A stretch of 64,000 nt of DNA from the NCBI RefSeq assembly GCF_030913365.1, contig NZ_CP133160.1, positions 4,316,001 through 4,380,000 of the forward strand, in the 5' to 3' direction. Made by a program: the position numbers and the translations under genes. Within the stretch, counting starts at the first letter, position 1. Each line of letters starts with the position of its first letter. The DNA is from Stenotrophomonas sp. 24(2023) (GTDB taxonomy: Bacteria; Pseudomonadota; Gammaproteobacteria; Xanthomonadales; Xanthomonadaceae). Below, one piece after another: positions 53,720 to 62,101 of this stretch. Under the pieces are notes generated by a model. It ran no database searches and was not told the origin of the DNA. It was given only the letters and a program-made list of their open reading frames with translations.

Positions 53720-56073
53720 GGCCCGATCACCAGTTCGGGCGTGTGCCCCAGCGCACGCAGCTGCTGCAGCGCCGGGTCGAGCCGGGCCGGTTCACGCGGC
53801 AGACGCACGCGCAGGCGCTGCCCCTCGCCATCGGGCATGGCTTCGGCGTAGGCCGGCAGGCCCAGCGCACGCACCTGTGCCACCGCCTGCGCCGCCCGCG
53901 CGGCATCCAGCCCCTGCGCGAACTGCACCAGCTGCGCGGCACTGTCCGCAGCCGCCAGCAGTGTCACGGCCGAGGCCTGTACCGCCTGCCCGGCCACCCC
54001 GCGGCTGGCGCCATCGCCCAGTACCGGCAGGTCCTGTGGCGGCAGCAGCGGCGCGCTCATGTCCGGCAGGGCCCAGCTCGCCACCGGCTGCGCGCCGGAC
54101 TGCACGCTGCGCATGTAGTCGTAGCGGTCGCGCGTCAGGCGCTGCCCGGCGGCCGGGTCGCGCACCACGTGTGGCCGCAGGAACACCATCAGGTTGGTCT
54201 TGCCGCGCCGGCGCGTATCGCTGCGGAACAACGCCCCCAGCAGCGGGATCTTGCCCAGTCCCGGCACCGCATCACGGCCGTGGGTCACGCTGTCTTCCAG
54301 CAGGCCGCCCAGCACCATGATCTGGCCATCATCGAGCAGCACGCTGGTATCCAGCGCCCGCTTGTTGGTGATGATGCCGGTGCTGGCACTGGAATTGGCC
54401 GCATCGATGCTGCTGACCTCCTGGTAGATGTCCAGCTTCACCGTGCCCCCTTCGGAAATCTGCGGGCGCACCTTCAGTTTCAGGCCGATGTCCTCGCGCT
54501 CGATGGTCTGGAACGGGTTGTTGCTGCCGCCGCCGCCATCGGTCACGTAACGACCGCTGACGAACGGCACCGTCTGCCCGACCATGATGCTCGCCGCTTC
54601 GTTGTCCAGGGTCATAAGGTTCGGCGTGGACAGGATGTTGGCGCCGCCCTTGCTCTGCAGTGCATTGGCCAGTGCCTTGAGGTTCAGCACCTGGCCGACG
54701 CCGGGCAGGTTGATGGTGCCGTCGATGATGCCCACGTTGAGGCCATCGCGCGGCAGCACGTCCAGCGTGGTGCGCGCGGTGGTGTTCAGGCGGCTGCCAC
54801 CGAAATGGGTGCCGCCGAAGGTGCGCCCGTTGCCCAGCATCCATTGCACGCCCAGCTCGGCGGCGTCGGTCTGGGTCACTTCCACGATCAGGCTTTCCAC
54901 CAGCACCTGCGCGCGGCGCTGGTCGAGCTGGTCGATCACCCGGCGCAGGGTGCGGTACACCGGCTCCGGGGCGGACACCAGCAACGTGTTGGTGGCTGCA
55001 TCGGGCTGCACCGAAACCCCGTTGTGGCTGAAGCCGCCGCCATTGGGATCACGGTCGCCCTCCTTGCCATCGCCCAGCCGCACCGATTCCAGCGCAGTGC
55101 GGCCCTTCTGCGCGGTGGCCTGCGCCGGTGGCGCATTGCGTGCGGCCTCGGCCACCGCCGGCGTGCTGCCCTGGGCGCTGCCCATCGCCGGGGCATCGGT
55201 CTGCCCGGCCGCCACGCCACGCAGCACCGCCGCCAGCTGCACCGCCTGCGCGTTGCGCAGGTACACCACGTGCAGGTTGCCCGATTCATCCTGTGCGCGG
55301 TCAAGCTTTTCCACCAGCTGCCGCGCCAGCCGGGTACGTCCCGGGCTGCTCGAGCGCAGCAGCACGCTGTTGCTGCGTGGGTCGGCCATCACCACCACCT
55401 TCTGCGTGGGCTCGCTGCCCTGTGCATCCAGCAGCGGCGATACCATGGCCGCCACATCCACCGCGATGCCCTGCTGCAGCTTCACCACATCGGTATCCAT
55501 GCCGGCCGGGGTATCCACGCTGGCGATCACCCGCGCGATGCGCTCCAGGTTGTCCGCATAATCGGTGATGACCAGCGTGTTGTTGCCCGGGTTGGCGGTG
55601 ATCGGGTTGTCCGGGGCGATCATCGGCCGCAGCACGGCCACCAGTGCGACGGCATTCTCGTAACGCAGCGGGAAGGTCCGCGTCACCACCTCCCCGCCCG
55701 CCCCTCCGGTGCCCACCTGCCCCCCCAGCAGTTTCGCATCGGCCTGCGGCACCACCCGGCTCACCCCACCGGACTCCACCACCGCATAGCCACGCATGCG
55801 CAGCGCGCCCAGCAGCAGCTGGTAGGCCTGCACGCGGCTGACCGGCCCGTCGGATACCACGCTCATCTTGCCGGTCACCCGCGGGTCCACCAGGAACTGG
55901 CGGCCGGTGAAGCGTGCGGCCATGCGCAGCACGCCGCCGATGTCCGTGTCCACCAGGTTCAGCTGCACCGGTTCATCGGTGCCCTGCGGTGCCTGCGCAC
56001 CGGCCGGCAGCTGCGCGGTGGCCACGCACAGCACCAGCAGCGTGCTGCCCAGCAGGCCCTGCCAGCGCCTCAT
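53716..56073 (-). CDS. gspD: Type II secretin GspD with C-terminal SPOR-like extension
   Basis: 785 residues from the ATG at 56073, which overlaps the gspM stop (ATGA). Signal peptide to about residue 27, N0 domain (about 35-110), N1-N3 (about 125-440, with an Ala/Gly-rich insert in N3 around 300-350), and the secretin core (VPFVSGRYVTDGGGG; TSVLLDDGQIMVLGGLLED; VPGLGKIPLLGALF). After the core, the family's usual S domain is replaced by a stretch of about 100 residues. Its end (about 703-785, from AVTLLAAADSAAQLVQFAQG) has the pattern of SPOR peptidoglycan-binding domains. It forms the outer-membrane exit channel. Confidence 0.93.
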   Translation of the reverse strand: MRRWQGLLGSTLLVLCVATAQLPAGAQAPQGTDEPVQLNLVDTDIGGVLRMAARFTGRQFLVDPRVTGKMSVVSDGPVSRVQAYQLLLGALRMRGYAVVESGGVSRVVPQADAKLLGGQVGTGGAGGEVVTRTFPLRYENAVALVAVLRPMIAPDNPITANPGNNTLVITDYADNLERIARVIASVDTPAGMDTDVVKLQQGIAVDVAAMVSPLLDAQGSEPTQKVVVMADPRSNSVLLRSSSPGRTRLARQLVEKLDRAQDESGNLHVVYLRNAQAVQLAAVLRGVAAGQTDAPAMGSAQGSTPAVAEAARNAPPAQATAQKGRTALESVRLGDGKEGDRDPNGGGFSHNGVSVQPDAATNTLLVSAPEPVYRTLRRVIDQLDQRRAQVLVESLIVEVTQTDAAELGVQWMLGNGRTFGGTHFGGSRLNTTARTTLDVLPRDGLNVGIIDGTINLPGVGQVLNLKALANALQSKGGANILSTPNLMTLDNEAASIMVGQTVPFVSGRYVTDGGGGSNNPFQTIEREDIGLKLKVRPQISEGGTVKLDIYQEVSSIDAANSSASTGIITNKRALDTSVLLDDGQIMVLGGLLEDSVTHGRDAVPGLGKIPLLGALFRSDTRRRGKTNLMVFLRPHVVRDPAAGQRLTRDRYDYMRSVQSGAQPVASWALPDMSAPLLPPQDLPVLGDGASRGVAGQAVQASAVTLLAAADSAAQLVQFAQGLDAARAAQAVAQVRALGLPAYAEAMPDGEGQRLRVRLPREPARLDPALQQLRALGHTPELVIGP

Positions 56074-56621
56074 GGCGCGCCGCCCTTGGCGCTGCCGATG
56101 GCCAGTACGATCGTTCCTGAAATCCGTGCCGCCGGCATGTCCACATCCCCCGTCCGTTGCAGTTGCAGCTGCTGCAGCGTCACGGCCGGATCGGCCAGCA
56201 ACGGCAGCAACCAGTTCCACAGCGCATCGGCGGGCACCGCCTGCACCTGCAGGTGCCAACGGCCCGCGCGCGCCTCGATCCGAACCTGTTGTTGCAGCCC
56301 TGCTGCCTGCAGCTGCAGGCGCACCGCGGCCGGGGTGGGCACCGCCTGGCCCGCGGCCTGCTGTGCCTGGCGGGCCCGCAGCAGTGGCTGCAGGGCCTGT
56401 GCCTGTGCCTGCAGCCGGGGCAGCTCAGCCTGCCAGCGCGCGCGCAGTACCAGCAGCGGCTCCAACCACAGCAGCCATGCCGCCGTCGCGGCCAGCGCCA
56501 GCAGCATCACCGCCAGGAAAGCACGCTCACGCGCGGCCAGCCCGTTCCAGCGGACCCGCACTGCGGCAAGCACCGGCCGCCGCGCGGCGCCCGCGGTGCT
56601 GCCCCGTGCGTCGGCGGTCAT
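56070..56621 (-). CDS. gspM: Type II secretion inner-membrane protein GspM
   Basis: About 183 residues from the ATG at 56621, which overlaps the gspL stop by four bases; a longer frame to 56705 is unlikely. One TM segment (about 34-54, AFLAVMLLALAATAAWLLW), a periplasmic coil (about 60-100) and a small ferredoxin-like domain (IEARAGRWHLQVQAVPADALWNWL). It partners GspL in the platform. Identity rests on order and topology, because M proteins diverge strongly. Confidence 0.85.
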   Translation of the reverse strand: MTADARGSTAGAARRPVLAAVRVRWNGLAARERAFLAVMLLALAATAAWLLWLEPLLVLRARWQAELPRLQAQAQALQPLLRARQAQQAAGQAVPTPAAVRLQLQAAGLQQQVRIEARAGRWHLQVQAVPADALWNWLLPLLADPAVTLQQLQLQRTGDVDMPAARISGTIVLAIGSAKGGAP

Positions 56622-57784
56622 GGCGGTGCCCCGCCGTGCACACGCACGGTCCCGGCGTGGGCCATCGCCAAGCGCAGGCCATGCGCCTGCAGGGCCTGTT
56701 GCCATTGCCCCATCCGCTGCTCATCCTCCAGCAGCGGATGCACAGCGCTGTCCAGTTCCAGTTCCACCTCGCCCGGCTGGTAGCGCAGGCCACGCACCTG
56801 TCCCCCCAGCTCGGGCACCGCCTGCAGCGTGGCCGCCACCAGCTGCTGTACTTCGGGCAGTGCCGCCGGGGCCACCGGCGTGGCCAGTGCACGGCGTGCC
56901 TGCTGTACCGGATCGACGATCTCGCCAATACCCGGAAAACCTGCGCGCAGCTGCGCCTGCAGATCGCGCTGCAACGCCTGGCCCTGGCTGCGCCATTGCA
57001 GCGCCTGGACCTGCAGGCCCAGCGCGAGCAGCAGCAGCGCCGCCGCTGCCAGCCCCAACGCCAGCCGCGGAAAACGCCTGCGTGCCGCCGGCAGCGGCAA
57101 CGACCATCCCGGCAACGGGCCCGTCCACTGTGCCGCAGGAGATACGGCCTGTGCGCGCAGCACGACAGGCCAGTCAGCAGGTACCGCATCCAGCCATTGC
57201 ACCGTCTCCATTCCCACCGCGCGCAGCCGGGCCGACAGCGCCTCCCAACGCTCGCCCGGCCCGGTGGCTGCACGCCACAGCACGAACCCACGGTCGCGAC
57301 CGCTGCGCACCACCACGTGGTCACCGCTGGCCTGCACCGTTGCAACGCCTTCCTGCCATGGCAGCAGCAGCGGGGTTGGGTAAAGCGCGTGGAGGCGAAG
57401 CTGGCACGCCGCCAATGCGGTCACCAGCTGCTCCAGTGCCGCAACGCCCAGCCATGCCACCGGCACTACGCCATCGGCGCCCTGCGGCCCGTGTCCCAGA
57501 ACCACGTCGTGCAGGTCATCCAGCAACAGGGCTTCCACCTCCCCCTGCAGCGCCGCCGGCAGGCGCCGGGCCGGCAGGGGGGGCAGCTGCAGTTCCAGCA
57601 GGATCAGGTCCTGCGCATCCAGGCCGGCCAGCACCGGTGCATCCGGGTGGCGTGCCCCCAGCACCACCAGCGGATCATGCCCGTGCGCCACTACCTGGCC
57701 GCGTTCCAGCCACGCCCAGTCCACCCATGCCTCGCCGCGCAGCCGCTGCAACGGCGGCAGCTGCAACCGCAGGTGCGCCTTCAT
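56618..57784 (-). CDS. gspL: Type II secretion inner-membrane protein GspL
   Basis: 388 residues from the ATG at 57784, overlapping the gspK stop (ATGA). A cytoplasmic actin-like domain (about 1-230) binds GspE, a TM segment (about 240-262, LALGLAAAALLLLALGLQV) follows, then a periplasmic ferredoxin-like domain (about 300-388, VRGLRYQPGEVELEL). Gene order K-L-M-D-E-F and length support the call. Confidence 0.88.
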   Translation of the reverse strand: MKAHLRLQLPPLQRLRGEAWVDWAWLERGQVVAHGHDPLVVLGARHPDAPVLAGLDAQDLILLELQLPPLPARRLPAALQGEVEALLLDDLHDVVLGHGPQGADGVVPVAWLGVAALEQLVTALAACQLRLHALYPTPLLLPWQEGVATVQASGDHVVVRSGRDRGFVLWRAATGPGERWEALSARLRAVGMETVQWLDAVPADWPVVLRAQAVSPAAQWTGPLPGWSLPLPAARRRFPRLALGLAAAALLLLALGLQVQALQWRSQGQALQRDLQAQLRAGFPGIGEIVDPVQQARRALATPVAPAALPEVQQLVAATLQAVPELGGQVRGLRYQPGEVELELDSAVHPLLEDEQRMGQWQQALQAHGLRLAMAHAGTVRVHGGAPP

Positions 57785-58686
57785 GCGCCTACCCTCGTCC
57801 ACACCCGTTGCACGCGCACCTCGTCATCACGGTATTCGCGCCAGATCAGCGCACGGAAATCCACGCGGCGTGCATCGGCCTGCACTTCGCCCACGGCCAG
57901 GAACCATTCGCTGTGGATGCCCCACGGCACCCGCTCCATCTGCAGATCGGTCAGGCGCAGGCGGTTGGCGATGTCACCCCGGTTGGCGAACCAGCGCCCC
58001 TGGTCGCGCTCATCCAGCAGGGCCTTCACCCGTGCCGGCGCGATCCCGGCCGCACTGGCCTGCAGGAGGCTGACATCACTGGTATTGGCATTGATGAGGG
58101 TGTGTGCCGGCAGCACCACCGTGCGCCGTGCCAGGGCCAGGACCGCAGCAGGGTCACTGCCGGGCAGTGCCAGTGCCAGCGCCTCCTCACGCGGCAGGGG
58201 GGCCAGCGCCGCGCGCTCGCCATCGCGCAGGCGCGCCTGCAGGAACGCCTGCGCCTGCCCGCATTCGCCAGGCGCCAGGCCCTGGGCGTTGCACAACTGC
58301 TGGAAGGCCTGCCCGGCAGCCCCATCGGGACGGCCGTCCTTCAGCAGGTTGCGCAGGTTGAACAGGCCCTGTGCATCCACCAGCTGCAGCCGTACCGGCA
58401 GCGGTGCCTGCAGCTGCAGGGGCTGCGCCCACCGCCCCTGCAGCACGGTGGCCAGCTGCCCGCGCGCATCCTCGCGCAGCTGCACACCGGCCTGTTCAAG
58501 GGCCGCATCCACGGCCATGTCCACCTGCGCACGCAGCTGCTCGCTGCGCAACGTCCGTAGCGCAGCGGCCTGCCGGGTCAGCAGCGCGGCAGCCATCACG
58601 GCCACGATCGCCACCACCAGCATCGCCACGATCACCGCCATGCCGCGCTGGCGGCCGCGCAGGGACCTGCACGCATGCGAAGGCAT
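57781..58686 (-). CDS. gspK: Type II secretion minor pseudopilin GspK
   Basis: 301 residues, the largest pseudopilin. Basic leader ending RGRQRG, then MAVIVAMLVVAIVAVMAAAL; as usual for K, position 5 is not Glu. A large alpha-domain follows, with the conserved segment LQLVDAQGLFNLRNLL (about 100) and two cysteines (QLCNAQ, PGECGQ). It caps the GspI-J-K tip and may control pilus length. It starts 9 bases after gspG. Confidence 0.91.
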   Translation of the reverse strand: MPSHACRSLRGRQRGMAVIVAMLVVAIVAVMAAALLTRQAAALRTLRSEQLRAQVDMAVDAALEQAGVQLREDARGQLATVLQGRWAQPLQLQAPLPVRLQLVDAQGLFNLRNLLKDGRPDGAAGQAFQQLCNAQGLAPGECGQAQAFLQARLRDGERAALAPLPREEALALALPGSDPAAVLALARRTVVLPAHTLINANTSDVSLLQASAAGIAPARVKALLDERDQGRWFANRGDIANRLRLTDLQMERVPWGIHSEWFLAVGEVQADARRVDFRALIWREYRDDEVRVQRVWTRVGA

Positions 58687-58695
58687 CGGCCTGCC

Positions 58696-59133
58696 TCAGA
58701 GCTGCCAGGAACCGATGTCCGCATTGCCGGCATCACCGCCGGGCGCGCTGTCCGCTCCCAGCGAAAACACGTCGATATCACCGTGCTTGCCCGGGTTCTG
58801 GTACTGGTACGGGTGCCCCCATGGATCGTTGGGCAGGCGCTCCAGGTAGGGCGTCACCGGCACCGCACCACTGCCCTGCGGCGGCTTGACCAGTGCCTGC
58901 AGGCCCTGTCCGGCACTCGGGTAGCGGCCATTGTCCAGCCGATACAGCTTCAAGGCCTGCATCAGCGCAGCGATGTCCTGGCGCGCCGCCACGGCACGCG
59001 CCTGGTCGGGCCGGTCCATCAGCCGCGGCACGATCAACGCCGCCAGAATGCCGATGATCACCACCACCACCATGATCTCGATCAGGCTGAAGCCCTGTTG
59101 CCGATTGTTGCGACCGCGATGCTGCCTACGCAT
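58696..59133 (-). CDS. gspG: Type II secretion major pseudopilin GspG
   Basis: 145 residues: leader MRRQHRGRNNRQQG, then FSLIEIMVVVVIIGILAALI with Glu5, and the GspG signature DIAALMQALKLYRLDNGRYPSAGQGLQALV. The calcium-loop region GHPYQYQNPGKHGDIDVFSLGADS is near the C-terminus (landmark). It forms the pseudopilus shaft that pushes cargo through GspD. It is the first T2SS gene of the minus-strand run, 57 bases after the preceding Phd-like gene. Confidence 0.94.
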   Translation of the reverse strand: MRRQHRGRNNRQQGFSLIEIMVVVVIIGILAALIVPRLMDRPDQARAVAARQDIAALMQALKLYRLDNGRYPSAGQGLQALVKPPQGSGAVPVTPYLERLPNDPWGHPYQYQNPGKHGDIDVFSLGADSAPGGDAGNADIGSWQL

Positions 59134-59190
59134 GGTTCCGCCCTCGTCATCCTGGAAGAGACCGCTGCACCATCGTCAGCGGTGCATGTG

Positions 59191-59778
59191 TCAGTACGAT
59201 AAACAAGACCCTTCAATCTGCTGCGGCATGCCATCGTGCGCATGCAGCAGCACGCTGCCCTGCACGCAGGCAGCGGCCAGCAGCGCCCGCGGCAGCGTCG
59301 CCACCGCATCCGCCAGCGTGGCCTGCACCATGGCCGAGCCACAGGCGGCCAGCATCCGCGCACAGTCCTGCAGCGGCCAGACACTGCCTGCATCCAGGCC
59401 GATGAACTGCCGGTACACCTGCTGGTAATGCAGATCGTCATGCAGACGCTGCGCACTGCACGGCGCATAGGCGGCCACCAGCAGTGCGGCACGCTGCTGC
59501 TCGCGTACGCTGCTGGCGTCCACCCGCAGTGCGGCCATCACCGCCTCCGGCCACGCGCGCAGCTGCAGATCCAGCGCGTGGCGCAGCTGCAGCAGCGGAT
59601 GCGCGGCGGCATCCAGCGCCCCCCAGCGCACCGCATCGGCCCATGCCGTGCTCGACACCATCCATACCCAGCGCTGGCCATAGCGCTGCACGCTCAACGG
59701 TGCATGCCGCGCCTGTTCCAGGGCCTGGCTCAAGTGGCGGTCCAGATCCAGCATGGTGATCCGGCGGCTTTCGCTCAT
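59191..59778 (-). CDS. Phd/YefM-like N-terminal domain protein, unknown function (copy A)
   Basis: 195 residues without signal peptide. The N-terminus ITMLDLDRHLSQALEQARHAPLSVQRYG followed by VWMVSSTAW has the Phd/YefM antitoxin pattern. The remaining about 145 residues are an all-helical, Ala/Leu-rich domain that is not recognised and is far longer than an antitoxin tail. It resembles the next gene (59896-60486) in layout. Situated between fecR and gspG, it may be a regulator of the T2SS operon; no toxin gene is present. Confidence 0.65.
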   Translation of the reverse strand: MSESRRITMLDLDRHLSQALEQARHAPLSVQRYGQRWVWMVSSTAWADAVRWGALDAAAHPLLQLRHALDLQLRAWPEAVMAALRVDASSVREQQRAALLVAAYAPCSAQRLHDDLHYQQVYRQFIGLDAGSVWPLQDCARMLAACGSAMVQATLADAVATLPRALLAAACVQGSVLLHAHDGMPQQIEGSCLSY

Positions 59779-59895
59779 CGCTGGCGCCTGCTCCGTGGCG
59801 CAACGCGCGCCTTCTGTGCAGAAGACGCACGCAGTGGCAAGGACACGACAGCGGCTGCACCAGGCTGTGCGCGGGTGCGCAGGATCGCGCCGTGG

Positions 59896-60486
59896 TCACG
59901 CCATGGTCATGCGCCTGCAAGCATCGGCATCGATGTGGGGCGGCAGACCACCACAGCGGCGGGCCAGCACGGCCACATCATCGCGCTGCGCGAACATCAG
60001 CAGCGCGTCACGTGCGCCGGTGTCATCCAGCAACGCCTGCAGGCCGGCACGCAGGGCCGGCAGCCGCCATGCCTCGATCACGTCGTGGCCACCGGCCACA
60101 AACCAGTGCCACAGCCGATGATGGCGTACCTGGTCATGCAACGCGTGCATGCCCCCCAGCGCATGCATCGCCTGCAGCAGCAGGGCCCGCGCCACCTGCG
60201 CCGGGCCCAGTCCGTCGGCCATGCCAGACTCCTGCAGCGGCAGCCAGTGCCGCTGCAGGCGCAGCAGCATGGCCAGCGGGTGCGAGAGCGGGTCGAATGC
60301 CAGCAGCGCGGCATGCCGCTGCCAATAGGCATCGGACACCACGCACACCCAGGGCGATCCATAGCGGTGCACCATCAATGGGCGGCGCTGTGTGGTTTCC
60401 AGCAATGCGGACAGATTGCGCCGCAGGTCCAGCACGCCGACGGTCTCGTTGCGCATCCCTGGCTGTCTCCCCTTCGCAGTGGTCAC
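59896..60486 (-). CDS. Phd/YefM-like N-terminal domain protein, unknown function (copy B)
   Basis: 196 residues. The N-terminus VGVLDLRRNLSALLETTQRRPLMVHRYG, then VCVVSDAYW, aligns by eye with copy A and with the small protein at 26580. A helical C-terminal domain follows, with several His and Trp residues (HRLWHWFVAGGHD). It starts 27 bases after the fecR stop and so probably belongs to the sigma-fecR transcript. Function unknown; a DNA-binding role is inferred from the N-terminal pattern only. Confidence 0.65.
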   Translation of the reverse strand: MTTAKGRQPGMRNETVGVLDLRRNLSALLETTQRRPLMVHRYGSPWVCVVSDAYWQRHAALLAFDPLSHPLAMLLRLQRHWLPLQESGMADGLGPAQVARALLLQAMHALGGMHALHDQVRHHRLWHWFVAGGHDVIEAWRLPALRAGLQALLDDTGARDALLMFAQRDDVAVLARRCGGLPPHIDADACRRMTMA

Positions 60487-60513
60487 GCCCCGCGCGGTCT
60501 GCGCGGCAACGCC

Positions 60514-61485
60514 CTACCCAATGACGGCAATGCGCCCGGGATAGCGACGCAGCCCCAGCGACAACGTCTGCCGCAGCTGCTCCAGCGCGGCATCGGGATC
60601 GTCGATGCGGAACCGGCCACTGACCGGCTCGCGTGCCAGTGCCGGGCTGCCCAGCAGCACCCGGCCACGCCGGTAGCGGTTCAGTTCAGCCACCACCTCG
60701 GCCAGCGGTGCGCGGCGGAATACCAGCATGCCCTCGGTCCACGCGTTCACTTCGGCGGCCACCGCTTCGGACACCACGCCGCTGAGGCGGTCGTCGTAGC
60801 GGGTCTGCTGCCCGGCCTGCAGCTGCAACCGGCCCTGCGGGTGCTCGATGCGCACGCTGCCACGCAGGCAGGTCACCCGCACCCGGCCATCGGTGTTGCG
60901 CGCATCCAGCCAGGCCGGGCCCTCATCGGCCACCACGCAGCCCGCGCCTGCATACAGCGCCAGCCGCGTGCCACCCCCGGCCAGCACCGCCGCCTGCCCC
61001 TGCACCAGTTCGAACGCCGCACCCAGCGTGTCGGTACGCCGGCGCAGGCTGGTCTGGGTGTCCAGCTCGATCTGCACCTGCGGGGCCGGTGCGACGCGCA
61101 GGCGTTGCCCCGTGCCGGTATGGAAATCCGCCACCATCGCCGATACCGGCGGCCACAGCCCCAGCGGCGGGTGCACTGCCGCCACCACCGCCAGGCTGGC
61201 CGGGGCCGCCACCGCTGCGCCCAGGAAGGCCCGCCGCGTCCAGCGGCGGCGGGTGTCCACCTGCAACTGCCGGGAAGGCAGTGACTGCCCCGCGAGGCGG
61301 ATCTGTTCCCATTGCTGCCGGGCCTGTGCGAAGGCCGCGCGATGGGCCGGATCGGCCGCGCACCAGCGGCGGAACTGCTCGCCCTCGGCCGCCGTCGCCT
61401 CGCCGGACGTCAGCCGCACCAGCCACGCGTGCGCCTGGCGCTCGACGGCGTCGACCGGGCGGTGCGGTGTGGAATCAGCATCCAT
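60514..61485 (-). CDS. FecR-family sigma regulator of the secretion cluster
   Basis: 323 residues: DUF4880 head (about 14-55, AHAWLVRLTSGEATAAEGEQF), a twin-arginine-like basic stretch with TM segment (about 84-106, RRWTRRAFLGAAVAAPASL), FecR domain (about 125-225) and the C-terminal DUF4974-like end (VSGRFRIDDPDAALEQLRQTL). It sits in the inner membrane and controls the ECF sigma factor encoded 69 bases upstream. No STN receptor follows; the STN module is instead on the separate protein at 62102. Confidence 0.92.
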   Translation of the reverse strand: MDADSTPHRPVDAVERQAHAWLVRLTSGEATAAEGEQFRRWCAADPAHRAAFAQARQQWEQIRLAGQSLPSRQLQVDTRRRWTRRAFLGAAVAAPASLAVVAAVHPPLGLWPPVSAMVADFHTGTGQRLRVAPAPQVQIELDTQTSLRRRTDTLGAAFELVQGQAAVLAGGGTRLALYAGAGCVVADEGPAWLDARNTDGRVRVTCLRGSVRIEHPQGRLQLQAGQQTRYDDRLSGVVSEAVAAEVNAWTEGMLVFRRAPLAEVVAELNRYRRGRVLLGSPALAREPVSGRFRIDDPDAALEQLRQTLSLGLRRYPGRIAVIG

Positions 61486-61554
61486 GGGGGCTCATGCCGT
61501 CCCCGCACGCTGCGGGGTTCTGCTCGGCGTCAAAGTGTAGACGGATGACGCGGC

Positions 61555-62085
61555 TCAGAACCGCACCGGGCTCCCCTGGCCACTGCGCGCGGCCAGGTAT
61601 TCCTGCGCCGCCTTCAGTTCACGTTGCACCAGCCGCAGCGAGACGCCCAGCTGGTCGGCAACATCACGCTGCTGCAGGCCATCGACCCGGATCGCCAGCA
61701 GGATGCCCCGGCGCCGCTCGGGCATGCGCTGCAGCAGGCCCACCATTTCCTCCAGCGCGAAATCCTGCTCGGCTACCTGCGCCGGGCCCGGGCCCGGATC
61801 GGCCAGGTCCATCAGGGCATCCACCTCCTCCACGCTCAGCAGGCGGTGGTCGGCACGCTGGCGGTCCACCACCGTGTTCATCGCCATGCGCAGCAGGTAG
61901 GCGGCCGGGTTCTGCACCGGGTCGAGCCGGTCACGGCGCGCGCTCAGGCGCATCCAGGTGTCCTGCAGTGCATCGCCGGCCAGGTCCTCCGAGCCCAGGC
62001 GGCGCACCAGGCGCCGTTTGAGGTCGTCATAGGTGCCCAGCAGGTAATCCATCAGGTCCACTGCGCCAGCCGTGCTGTTGTTCAT
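61555..62085 (-). CDS. FecI-like ECF sigma factor of the secretion cluster
   Basis: About 176 residues from the ATG at 62085 (AAGGATCC upstream). Region 2: RRLGSEDLAGDALQDTWMRL; region 4: MPERRRGILLAIRVDGLQQRD and the helix LGVSLRLVQRELKAA. It starts 16 bases after the STN-TonB protein gene. The shared promoter of tpsA and tpsB is the most likely target in this window. The sigma factor is paired with the FecR encoded next. Confidence 0.92.
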   Translation of the reverse strand: MNNSTAGAVDLMDYLLGTYDDLKRRLVRRLGSEDLAGDALQDTWMRLSARRDRLDPVQNPAAYLLRMAMNTVVDRQRADHRLLSVEEVDALMDLADPGPGPAQVAEQDFALEEMVGLLQRMPERRRGILLAIRVDGLQQRDVADQLGVSLRLVQRELKAAQEYLAARSGQGSPVRF

Positions 62086-62101
62086 GATCGGATCCTTGAT
62101 G

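Noticed and set aside
53608..58560. 1,650-residue plus-strand frame across the gsp operon
   Set aside because: It is the shadow of gspD, gspM, gspL and gspK, whose motifs are unambiguous on the minus strand.
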